Below are positions 1 through 5,804 of a stretch of DNA of 6,493 nt, one piece after another. Source of the stretch: Ruminococcaceae bacterium UBA5450 (GTDB taxonomy: Bacteria > Bacillota > Clostridia > Oscillospirales > Acutalibacteraceae). Below the pieces are notes generated by a model. It ran no database searches. It saw only the letters and a list, made by a program, of their open reading frames with translations, and was not told the origin of the DNA. Both the position numbers and the translations under genes were made by a program. The DNA is taken from assembly GCA_002424295.1 (NCBI GenBank), contig DIQY01000133.1, positions 1 to 6,493 on the forward strand, in the 5' to 3' direction. The first letter of the stretch is position 1. The number at the start of each line of letters is the position of its first letter.

Positions 1-31
1 CTGGCGTGTCTGCCAATTCCACCATACCCGC
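1..31 (-). tRNA. tRNA-Leu, 5' portion only (cut by window edge)
   Basis: Read on the minus strand, the first bases from position 31 are GCGGGTA (5' acceptor strand), then TG (positions 8-9), a D-arm GTGGAATTGGCAGACAC, and GCCAG as the 5' side of the anticodon stem. The D-arm with GGAATTGGCAGAC is the typical bacterial tRNA-Leu form (a class II tRNA with a long variable arm), which is why Leu is called. The anticodon itself lies beyond the window, so the isoacceptor cannot be read. The GCCAG stem resembles the UAG-anticodon type, but that is only a guess from memory. The gene continues to the left of position 1. Confidence 0.88.
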
Positions 32-63
32 ATATGAGCAACAGTAAAAATACCGGTGCCCTT

Positions 64-92
64 ATTTTATCAAAAATAAAGCTGGATTGCAA
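64..92 (-). promoter_or_regulatory. Sigma-A-type promoter for the tRNA-Leu gene
   Basis: On the minus strand there is a -35 box TTGCAA (92-87), a 17-base spacer and a -10 box TAAAAT (69-64). A TG one base before the -10 box (72-71) gives an extended -10. Transcription would start near position 57, about 26 bases before the tRNA 5' end, leaving a short leader to be trimmed by RNase P. The promoter lies just past the stop codon of the preceding gene, so the tRNA need not depend on read-through from the peptidase operon. Predicted from sequence only. Confidence 0.65.
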
Positions 93-94
93 CT

Positions 95-1372
95 TTATTT
101 TCCTAAAAGTCCTTGTTCTAGCATAGATTGCGCTGCCAACATTGCTCCTAAACGTCCGCTGTGAAAATTTAAAGCACCTTGCATCCATGCAGCCCAAGGA
201 GCGCGCAAAGGTGCATCTGCGGAAAGTTCAATCGAAGCTCCCAAAGTAAAAGCGCCGGCTGCCATAATCACCTTGCTGTCATAGCCGGGCATATCCCATG
301 GTTCCGGTGTTACAAAGGCATCTACCGGAGCTCCTTTTTGAACGCCTTGACAAAATGCAATTAATGATTTTTCATTACGCAGCAGCAGTGTTTGGATAAT
401 ATCAGCACGCGGTTCATCCCAACGCGGAGAGGTTTCATACCCAAATTGAGAAAATAGGGCAGAGGTAAAGACGGCCGTTTTAAGAGCTTCTCCAGTCACA
501 TGAGGAGCATGGAAAGCGCCCATGAAAAGTTCGCGGTTGTGTCCCAATGTGCATCCGATTTCACGCCCTGTTCCAGGAGTCGTTAACCGATAGGCACAGC
601 TTTCAACCAAATCTTTTCCGCCTGCAATATAGCCTCCGGTGGGAGCAATTCCGCCACCCGGATTTTTGATAAGGGAGCCTGCCATGAGATCGGCACCATG
701 AGAAGTGGGTTCTTCTTTCTCTACAAACTCACCATAGCAATTATCTACCATTGCAATACAATTTGGCGCTTGTCTTTTGCAGATACGAATAATTTCTTCG
801 ATTTCTTCCACGAAAAGAGAAGGACGCAAATTGTAGCCACGGCTTCTTTGTATATAGACCATTTTAGGCTGAAGCTCATGAGTCCGCTTAGCAATTGCGG
901 GGAGATCGGGCTTTCCATCAGGAGTCAAATCGACCTGCTCATAGCGAATGCCAAACTCCTTTAGAGAACCATTTCCATCGCCGGTCAGGCCAATGACGCT
1001 TTGAAGGGTATCATATGGCAGTCCGGTTACGCAGAGCATTGTATCTCCCGGCCGCAAAACACCAAACAAAGCTACGGTTAGCGCATGTGTTCCAGAGACA
1101 AAATTATGACGCACCAGTGCATCCTCAGCACCTAAGGCTCTTGCGTAGACTTGATCCAGCACTTCACGGCCGCGGTCACCATATCCATATCCGGTACTCG
1201 CAGCAAAGTGGCTTTCACTTACACCGCTTTCGAGAAAAGCGGCAAGCATTTTTTGTTGATTGTAATCTGTCGTCTTTTCAATTTCATTTAACTGCTGGTT
1301 GGCCTCTTGCAGAGCATGATCAGCAGCTTTTTTTATAGAATCGTCGATTTTAAAATAAGGATATAAATTCAA
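95..1372 (-). CDS. Methionine gamma-lyase family PLP enzyme (YnbB / 'aluminum resistance protein' family)
   Basis: This 425-residue protein matches the fold-type I PLP family annotated 'methionine gamma-lyase family' or 'aluminum resistance protein', at its usual length of about 410-430. Visible landmarks are a GYGYGDRGRE block (61-70), SGTHA (93-97, probable PLP phosphate loop), VDNCYGEF (209-216, with Asp210 as the likely pyridine-nitrogen partner), and SLIKNPGGG (233-241) with Lys236 as the likely Schiff-base lysine. A Gly-rich stretch and TTPGTGREIGC (264-274) follow. The expected chemistry is C-S lyase-type elimination on a sulfur amino acid in the cytosol, but the true substrate of this family is poorly settled and the aluminum name is historical. 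The start is TTG, chosen because AAAGGAG sits 8 bases upstream; the first internal ATG (residue 42) would remove the conserved N-terminus. It is last in a four-gene unit, 23 bases after the acetyltransferase gene. I see no terminator after it. Confidence 0.9.
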   Translation of the reverse strand: MNLYPYFKIDDSIKKAADHALQEANQQLNEIEKTTDYNQQKMLAAFLESGVSESHFAASTGYGYGDRGREVLDQVYARALGAEDALVRHNFVSGTHALTVALFGVLRPGDTMLCVTGLPYDTLQSVIGLTGDGNGSLKEFGIRYEQVDLTPDGKPDLPAIAKRTHELQPKMVYIQRSRGYNLRPSLFVEEIEEIIRICKRQAPNCIAMVDNCYGEFVEKEEPTSHGADLMAGSLIKNPGGGIAPTGGYIAGGKDLVESCAYRLTTPGTGREIGCTLGHNRELFMGAFHAPHVTGEALKTAVFTSALFSQFGYETSPRWDEPRADIIQTLLLRNEKSLIAFCQGVQKGAPVDAFVTPEPWDMPGYDSKVIMAAGAFTLGASIELSADAPLRAPWAAWMQGALNFHSGRLGAMLAAQSMLEQGLLGK

Positions 1373-1387
1373 GAGAGATTCTCCTTT
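1370..1387 (-). promoter_or_regulatory. Ribosome binding site and TTG start of the PLP enzyme gene
   Basis: On the minus strand AAAGGAG (1387-1381) lies 8 bases before TTG (1372-1370). It fills the short gap after the acetyltransferase stop codon (1398-1396). The near-ideal site is what decides the TTG start over internal ATG codons. It also suggests this gene is translated independently rather than by coupling. Confidence 0.8.
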
Positions 1388-1395
1388 GTTATGTT

Positions 1396-2124
1396 TTAAG
1401 ATAAGGCTTTCATTTCAATCCATTGACCACAGATATGGTATCCCAGAGATTGATAATAGGAGCAAAGGGAATTTTCACAGCAAAGAAAGAGGGTCCGTTT
1501 CGGAAGATAAACCGGAACGGCTTCTATTATAGCTGAAAAAATTCCGTGTCGACGCCAATTCGGATGAACTGCGCCGGAAAAAAGCAGAGCATTTTGGGGA
1601 CATATGCAGGCTGCAAGACATGCAATCAGATCATCATGGTCCATGATTCCCCAGACATCGGCTGTCTGATGGCGAATTCGATGATTAAGATCGAGATAAA
1701 AGGAATCAAAATCCGAAACGGAGAAAGATGGCGTTTTGCATGCTTTTAAAAGTGCGTGCATTTTTTTTAGTGAAATTGGATGAGAAAGATTCCAAGGAAT
1801 TGCAGGGTGCTCTGAATCTCGTATCATTTCAGGGCCTTGATCCGAGGCTGAAAATCCAAGCTTTTTAGAAAGAGAAGGATTTTCACAGAAAACAGTTTTT
1901 GCACCCGAAAAGTGAATAAATTCTCGTAATTCCAAGGGGCATTCAAAATCTCCCGCAAGAGTCATAACGTCATCCATTAAAGAAATGCAGCCAGACTTTT
2001 CGCGCCAGAAATGAAGAAAAGGCATTTTGGTTCCATAGCCCAGTGCCATAGAAAAGATGCGGCAGCCTAAGGGGGAATTGTCCCAGGGGGCTAGTTCCTG
2101 CGGGTCTTGTATCAGATGAATCAT
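1396..2124 (-). CDS. GNAT-like N-acetyltransferase, substrate unknown
   Basis: This 242-residue protein has a recognisable GNAT C-terminal half. GAVHPNWRRHGIFSAII (184-200) fits beta4/motif A, with Arg191-Arg192-His193-Gly194 as the acetyl-CoA pyrophosphate loop. ENSLCSYYQSLGY (217-229) fits motif B, the usual N...YY..LGY pattern. Residues 1-120 are less recognisable and may form a second, degenerate GNAT-like lobe, so the substrate cannot be inferred. The protein has 12 cysteines (5%), clustered at 169-175 and 215-221. Its ATG overlaps the stop of the upstream aminopeptidase gene (ATGA). The ribosome binding site is weak, so translation is probably coupled. In this operon it might acetylate an amino acid, peptide or breakdown product, but that is inference. 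I am confident of the gene and fairly confident of the superfamily. Confidence 0.75.
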   Translation of the reverse strand: MIHLIQDPQELAPWDNSPLGCRIFSMALGYGTKMPFLHFWREKSGCISLMDDVMTLAGDFECPLELREFIHFSGAKTVFCENPSLSKKLGFSASDQGPEMIRDSEHPAIPWNLSHPISLKKMHALLKACKTPSFSVSDFDSFYLDLNHRIRHQTADVWGIMDHDDLIACLAACICPQNALLFSGAVHPNWRRHGIFSAIIEAVPVYLPKRTLFLCCENSLCSYYQSLGYHICGQWIEMKALS

Positions 2125-3143
2125 TCGCCTGCAATCCGTTCTGCCATCAGAGCAGCCAGAGATTTTGCGTCCTCATAGTCTTTCCGGTTAATTACACTCA
2201 TCGGAGAATGCAGATAGCGGCCTGGAAGGCTGACAGCAACGGTGCGAACTCCGCTTCGACTGATATGAATGGCACCTGCATCATTGCCACCCGCAACTGC
2301 CTGTTTATACTGGCAGGAAAGCCCTGCTTTTTTTGCTTCTTCAAAAGCTATGCGGCAATATTCCCGATCATAGATTGTTCGTTTGTCCATAAAGGAAATC
2401 ACGGGACCTTTTCCTAAAAAGCAGACCCGATTTTCCGGAGCCATTCCGGCAACATCTGCGGCCGTTGTGGTTTCTACAACGATAGAAGCCTGCGGCTGAT
2501 CGGAAAATGCTGCGGTTTTAGAACCGTTAAGTCCGACTTCTTCCTGTACGGCAAATAAAAAGTCGGTGTCGTATTTCCATTCCGTTTTCTGCATGAGAAA
2601 AATCAAAATTGCACATCCGGCGCGATCGTCCAGAGCAGGGCTCATGACGGTATGGTCATTTTCATAAAAGATGCGTTCAAAAGTGACGCTGTCTCCCGGA
2701 GAAACTACGCTGCTTGCTTCTTCTTTTCCAGAAGCACCAATGTCGATTGCTAAATCCTCGATGGGGACAGTCTTTTCGCGTTCGACAGCCGAAAGGACGT
2801 GAATCGGCTTCATTCCGATGACGCCAGGAATTTCGAGATCGCCGATTTTGACGGTGCGCCCAGCCAGTACCCGTGGATCGATTCCACCGACAGCGGTAAA
2901 ACGAAGCAGCCCTTCTTTTCCAATATGAGTGACGATCATGCCGACTTCATCCATATGCGCACTGATGAGAAGCTTTGTTTTTGCAGGATATTTTCCTTTT
3001 TTATGCGCTAAAATGCTGCCAAGTGGCGTAATAGAAACGGAATCCGCAAAAGGCTGAATTTCTTTGAGAATTTTTTCCCGCACTAATTTTTCGTCGCCGG
3101 AAATTCCACGAATGGAGCAAAGTTCCTTTAAAATTTGATCCAT
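2121..3143 (-). CDS. M42 family metallo-aminopeptidase (second copy in operon)
   Basis: This 340-residue protein has the full M42 (TET/glutamyl-aminopeptidase/endoglucanase M) motif set. SAHMDEVG (61-68) gives metal ligand His63 and Asp65. PALDDRAG (169-176) gives bridging Asp172. QEEVG (200-204) gives the general-base Glu201 and ligand Glu202. IVVET (221-225) has Glu224 where many relatives, including its neighbour, have Asp. GRYLHSP (308-314) gives ligand His312. The family forms cytosolic tetrahedral dodecamers that remove N-terminal residues from short peptides using two Zn or Co ions. The ATG overlaps the previous stop by one base (TAATG) and has a strong GGGAGGTG site inside the last codons of the upstream gene. 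Length is normal and no signal peptide is seen. Residue specificity (acidic, hydrophobic or basic) cannot be read from the sequence. The CelM 'endoglucanase' label used for some relatives is unlikely to describe the activity. Confidence 0.93.
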   Translation of the reverse strand: MDQILKELCSIRGISGDEKLVREKILKEIQPFADSVSITPLGSILAHKKGKYPAKTKLLISAHMDEVGMIVTHIGKEGLLRFTAVGGIDPRVLAGRTVKIGDLEIPGVIGMKPIHVLSAVEREKTVPIEDLAIDIGASGKEEASSVVSPGDSVTFERIFYENDHTVMSPALDDRAGCAILIFLMQKTEWKYDTDFLFAVQEEVGLNGSKTAAFSDQPQASIVVETTTAADVAGMAPENRVCFLGKGPVISFMDKRTIYDREYCRIAFEEAKKAGLSCQYKQAVAGGNDAGAIHISRSGVRTVAVSLPGRYLHSPMSVINRKDYEDAKSLAALMAERIAGE

Positions 3144-4150
3144 TATTTCACCTCCCGCAGATAAGCCGCCATCAGTTGAGCAGCGTTTTCAAGATCATCG
3201 GTATCAACCACTTCGCAGGCGGTATGCATATAGCGGAGCGGTACGCTCAAAAGGGCTGTATAGACCCCACTTTGTGTTGTTGCAATCGCGTCGGAATTGG
3301 TTCCGGTGTCACCGCCCATAACGTCCCATTTATAGGGGATGTTCCTCTTTTCGGCAAGAGAAGCCAATTTCTGATACATTGATCGATCCAAAACAGGAGC
3401 AACCCCGATCATTACCCCTTTCCCGAGAGGAAGGCTGACTTCTTCCCGCACGCCGGGCTGATCGCCAAAACTGACGTCTACACAAATAGCACGTGTTGGA
3501 GAAAGCCCGAAAGCGCCGGTGACTGCACCTTGTCCACCAATTTCTTCTCTTGTGCTGAACAGAACGGAAATGCCGCAGGATAAAGTCTCTTCTTTTAGAA
3601 GATGAATACAACGAATTAAAATGGCTGCACCGGCACGGTTGTCCAAAGCGGCAGAGGCAAAGCGAGTCTTTAGAAGCTTTTGCGGCTGATATTGAGGGAT
3701 TACGCGGTCTCCCGGGGTTACAAGAGATTTTACTTTTTCAGAGGGAAGACCTAAATCCACTGTCATCTTTGTAATGGCTGGAACAGTGTCGCTTTTACCA
3801 TCGGAGAGATGCGGCGGCAAATTTCCGATCACACCGAAAAGGGACTCTTTTCCGAAGACTGTTACAGGACATCCCGGGAGAACTCTTCGATCCGCGCCAC
3901 CGCAGCGATCAATATGAAGAAATCCTTCCTCATCAATTCCCGTGACGATTAGTCCTACTTGATCCATATGAGCGTCCAGAAGGACCTGCTCTTTTGCATG
4001 AGGGTCCCCTAAAAATACAATGCCGTTTCCGAGCGTATCTCGTCTGCCGGAAAGCCCGCTTAATTCGATGGCCGTTTTTATGGGGCCACCTTCATCTCCG
4101 CTGGTGCCGCGGCTTTGACATAGTTGGGTTAAAATATCTGTTAATTTCAT
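3143..4150 (-). CDS. M42 family metallo-aminopeptidase (first copy in operon)
   Basis: A 335-residue paralogue of the next gene and probably the first gene of the operon. Numbered from MKLTDIL, it has DAHMDQVG (59-66; His61, Asp63), AALDNRAG (167-174; Asp170), REEIGGQG (201-208; Glu202 and Glu203), CVDVSFGD (223-230; Asp225) and LRYMHTA (305-311; His309). All expected metal and catalytic positions are therefore present. ALDNR, in place of the neighbour's ALDDR, shows that the first Asp is the conserved ligand. Predicted cytosolic dodecameric aminopeptidase acting on peptides. I place the start at ATG 4150; the frame stays open upstream to a TTG at 4177, but that TTG lies upstream of the AAAGGA ribosome site and would encode a non-conserved extension. 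Its stop overlaps the next start (TAATG). The two copies have clearly diverged in sequence, so they probably differ in specificity or form a mixed particle. Confidence 0.93.
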   Translation of the reverse strand: MKLTDILTQLCQSRGTSGDEGGPIKTAIELSGLSGRRDTLGNGIVFLGDPHAKEQVLLDAHMDQVGLIVTGIDEEGFLHIDRCGGADRRVLPGCPVTVFGKESLFGVIGNLPPHLSDGKSDTVPAITKMTVDLGLPSEKVKSLVTPGDRVIPQYQPQKLLKTRFASAALDNRAGAAILIRCIHLLKEETLSCGISVLFSTREEIGGQGAVTGAFGLSPTRAICVDVSFGDQPGVREEVSLPLGKGVMIGVAPVLDRSMYQKLASLAEKRNIPYKWDVMGGDTGTNSDAIATTQSGVYTALLSVPLRYMHTACEVVDTDDLENAAQLMAAYLREVK

Positions 4151-4167
4151 GAATCCAAAGGTCCTTT
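4148..4167 (-). promoter_or_regulatory. Ribosome binding site deciding the start of the first M42 gene
   Basis: On the minus strand AAAGGA (4167-4162) stands 11 bases before ATG (4150-4148). The spacing is slightly long but usable. A longer reading from TTG at 4177 would put this site inside the coding region, and no good site precedes that TTG, so the ATG is preferred. Confidence 0.65.
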
Positions 4168-4194
4168 CAAAGAACAAATTAGATTAAAACAAGA

Positions 4195-4227
4195 ACTGAG
4201 TTAATTATAAAAAAGGATTAACTCAGT
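4195..4227 (-). repeat. Perfect 11-bp inverted repeat: operator or weak terminator
   Basis: ACTGAGTTAAT (4195-4205) and ATTAACTCAGT (4217-4227) are exact reverse complements separated by 11 bases. Read in the murD direction, the stem is followed by TCTTGTTTT, so it could act as a weak rho-independent terminator for murD. The stem is AT-rich (3 G/C of 11 pairs) and the tail is interrupted. The alternative is a regulator-binding dyad: it spans a predicted promoter from the edge of the -35 box to the start site of the peptidase operon, with half-sites centred 22 bp apart, about two helical turns. On the + strand no T-run follows. The repeat is certain; its function is not. Confidence 0.7.
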
Positions 4228-4232
4228 GAAAC
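4204..4232 (-). promoter_or_regulatory. Candidate promoter of the M42-M42-GNAT-PLP enzyme operon
   Basis: On the minus strand a perfect TATAAT (4209-4204) is preceded at 17 bases by GTTTCA (4232-4227), a poor -35 match (3 of 6). Transcription would start near 4197, giving a leader of about 47 bases before ATG 4150. The -10 box lies in the loop of the inverted repeat, so binding of a repressor or activator there would directly control access. The weak -35 box would suit an activated promoter. If the promoter is not real, the operon would be read through from murD. Confidence 0.5.
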
Positions 4233-4269
4233 TATTAAACGATAGAATGATGAAAATAATTGAAAAAAT

Positions 4270-5655
4270 TTAAAGAGCCATGACCATCTCTTTAAAGGTG
4301 TTGCCCCGAATTACAAAGTTTGGAAACATATCATAGCTTGCACAGGCAGGGGAAAGAGCGACGACATCACCGCTTTGTGCTTCTTTGCTGCAGAGATCGA
4401 CTGCTTCTTGCAGAGTGGAAACATGCAAAATTTTTGGGGAACCGTCTTTGTAACCGGGAGCAGCTTTTACAGCCGCTTCAATTTTGGGCGCTGTGTTGCC
4501 AAGAAGAATCAGCGTCTTTACATGGTCACAGATTGGTTGACCCAAAGGCTCAAATGGGATTTTTTTGTCATAGCCGCCGGCAATTAAAATCAGCTTTTCC
4601 GAAAAAATAGAAAGCATTCCTTTTATCGTACGGCTGGGCGTTGTCGCAATCGAATCATTATACCAGCGAACACCATTCAGTTCGCGGACAAATTCGGCGC
4701 GGTGGGCAACGCCGGGAAAGGTTTTTGCTACGGTTGTTACGTCATCCGAAGAAACGAAACCAAATGAAGCACAGATTGCTGCCATATAATTTTCAATATT
4801 ATGACTGCCTGGGATTCGGATATCTTTGGTATCCAGAATGACGGTGTCTTTTCCCTGATCAGAAAAAACGATCTGCCCGTTTTTATTGAGCCAGCAGCCG
4901 TGTTCTACTTTTTGTTTGCGGCTAAAACATAGCAGCCGACCGCGCACTTCAGGGGCAAAAGAAGCAGAAATTTCATTATCCAAGTTTAAAACAGCCCGGC
5001 CGAACGCATTCTGATGCAGAATAATGTTCTTTTTGGCGTTGATATACTCATTCATGTCTTTGTGCATATCCAAATGATTGGGGGTGATATTTGTGACAAT
5101 ACCGACCATTGGGCTGCGCCTCATGCTGATCAGCTGAAAACTCGAAAGTTCTGCAACCACAACGTCATCCGGTTTGATCGTTTCAATTTTTGGAAGAAGT
5201 GGAGTGCCGATGTTGCCGCCTACATGGACAGTCTTGCCGGATTTTTTTAGAATTTCGGCAAGAATACTGGTAGTTGTCGTCTTTCCATCAGAGCCGGTGA
5301 TGCCAAAAATCGGACAGGGGCAGACGTCAAAGAAAACTTCCATTTCGCTTGTGACAATTTGACCGTTTTTGCGTGCCGTTTCCAATTCGGGAAGATGAAA
5401 TTGAATGCCGGGCGTACGGAAAATAATCTCTTCATGAAGATCATTGAGATAGTCATCTCCTAGAACCAGCCGAACGCCGGCTTTTTCCAGTTCTGTTGCG
5501 GTATCTCCCAATTTTTCATAGCTGCGGCGGTCACGGCCGGTTACAATTGCACCCTTTTGCGAAAAAGTTTTTGCGAGGGGAACGTTGCTTCCGCCTAAGC
5601 CGCAGAAAGCAATCGTTTTGCCCTTAATGGATTTATAAAATTCCTCCATCGTCAT
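4270..5655 (-). CDS. murD: UDP-N-acetylmuramoyl-L-alanine--D-glutamate ligase
   Basis: MurD adds D-glutamate to UDP-MurNAc-L-Ala with ATP, a cytoplasmic step in peptidoglycan precursor synthesis. The 461-residue length is normal. The N-terminal Rossmann-like UDP-binding domain has FCGLGGSN (17-24). The central ATPase domain has P-loop GITGSDGKTTTT (118-129, Lys125), AELSSFQL (168-175, Glu169), NITPNHLDMH (189-198, His194) and YINAKKNI (204-211, with Lys208 as the likely carbamylated lysine). The C-terminal domain has FPGVAHRAE (313-321), NDSIATTPSRT (333-343) and SPACASYDMF (435-444). NDSIATTPSRT replaces the NDSKATN form of E. coli MurD, a change I associate with clostridial MurD. The start is ATG 5655, with GGAGG 9 bases upstream; a second ATG two codons later sits too far from that site. 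The gene is alone, not in the usual mur/fts cluster. It is divergent from ypeB and has its own promoter candidate. Confidence 0.96.
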   Translation of the reverse strand: MTMEEFYKSIKGKTIAFCGLGGSNVPLAKTFSQKGAIVTGRDRRSYEKLGDTATELEKAGVRLVLGDDYLNDLHEEIIFRTPGIQFHLPELETARKNGQIVTSEMEVFFDVCPCPIFGITGSDGKTTTTSILAEILKKSGKTVHVGGNIGTPLLPKIETIKPDDVVVAELSSFQLISMRRSPMVGIVTNITPNHLDMHKDMNEYINAKKNIILHQNAFGRAVLNLDNEISASFAPEVRGRLLCFSRKQKVEHGCWLNKNGQIVFSDQGKDTVILDTKDIRIPGSHNIENYMAAICASFGFVSSDDVTTVAKTFPGVAHRAEFVRELNGVRWYNDSIATTPSRTIKGMLSIFSEKLILIAGGYDKKIPFEPLGQPICDHVKTLILLGNTAPKIEAAVKAAPGYKDGSPKILHVSTLQEAVDLCSKEAQSGDVVALSPACASYDMFPNFVIRGNTFKEMVMAL

Positions 5656-5716
5656 GCTTTAGTTCCTCCACATTTGATTTGGATTTTGTTTAAAAAAAGA
5701 TAGATAATCAAAAAAT

Positions 5717-5745
5717 AGTATACGCCTTTTGGGGTCAATTTGCAA
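5717..5745 (-). promoter_or_regulatory. Sigma-A-type promoter of murD
   Basis: On the minus strand TTGCAA (5745-5740) and TATACT (5722-5717) are separated by 17 bases. Transcription would begin near 5710, giving a leader of about 55 bases. The same -35 hexamer and spacing occur at the tRNA-Leu promoter at the other end of the window. TTGCAA is formed by a tandem CAATTTG repeat (5736-5749, + strand). The element overlaps the ypeB promoter candidates on the opposite strand. Confidence 0.6.
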
Positions 5746-5748
5746 TTT

Positions 5749-5778
5749 GTATAATCTAAAAATACGAGGTAAAGACTA
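5749..5778 (+). promoter_or_regulatory. Candidate ypeB promoter region (forespore sigma-like or sigma-A -10)
   Basis: Two readings overlap. GTATA (5749-5753) followed after 18 bases by AAGACTA (5772-5778) partly fits the forespore sigma-G pattern as I recall it (GHATR, about 18 bases, CATNHTA), missing two informative bases of the -10 box. That would start transcription near 5785, just before the ribosome site. Alternatively, TATAAT (5750-5755) is a perfect sigma-A -10 box, but its best -35 (TTTTGG, 5727-5732) is poor. Forespore expression is expected for ypeB from Bacillus, which favours the first reading. Unproven. Confidence 0.35.
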
Positions 5779-5804
5779 TAGAAGAAAAGAGGAGGTTATA
5801 GGAA

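Noticed and set aside
40..65. Terminator hairpin after the PLP enzyme gene around CACCGGTATTTTT
   Set aside because: The only pairing is a 6-base ACCGGT palindrome with no room for a loop, and the bases lie at and after the predicted tRNA start site.
698..1338. Plus-strand frames of 88 and 107 codons within the PLP enzyme gene
   Set aside because: They are antisense to a complete conserved enzyme, without ribosome sites or family resemblance.
3330..3611. 93-codon minus-strand frame inside the first M42 gene
   Set aside because: It is another frame of the same stretch, its Arg/Ser/Cys-rich product looks like shadow translation, and the M42 catalytic motifs span the same bases in the true frame.
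4151..4177. Longer N-terminus for the first M42 protein starting at TTG 4177
   Set aside because: The added nine residues are not family-like, no ribosome site precedes the TTG, and AAAGGA would fall inside the coding sequence.
4245..4275. CodY-like AATTTT box downstream of murD
   Set aside because: Only about 10 of 15 positions fit in a very AT-rich stretch, and the symmetric half is not preserved.
5717..5738. TTGACC (5738-5733, minus) as the -35 box of the murD promoter
   Set aside because: It lies only 10 bases from TATACT, too close; TTGCAA at 17 bases fits better.
5740..5768. TTGCAA on the + strand as -35 box for ypeB
   Set aside because: The bases at the correct distance (TACGAG) are a poor -10 box.
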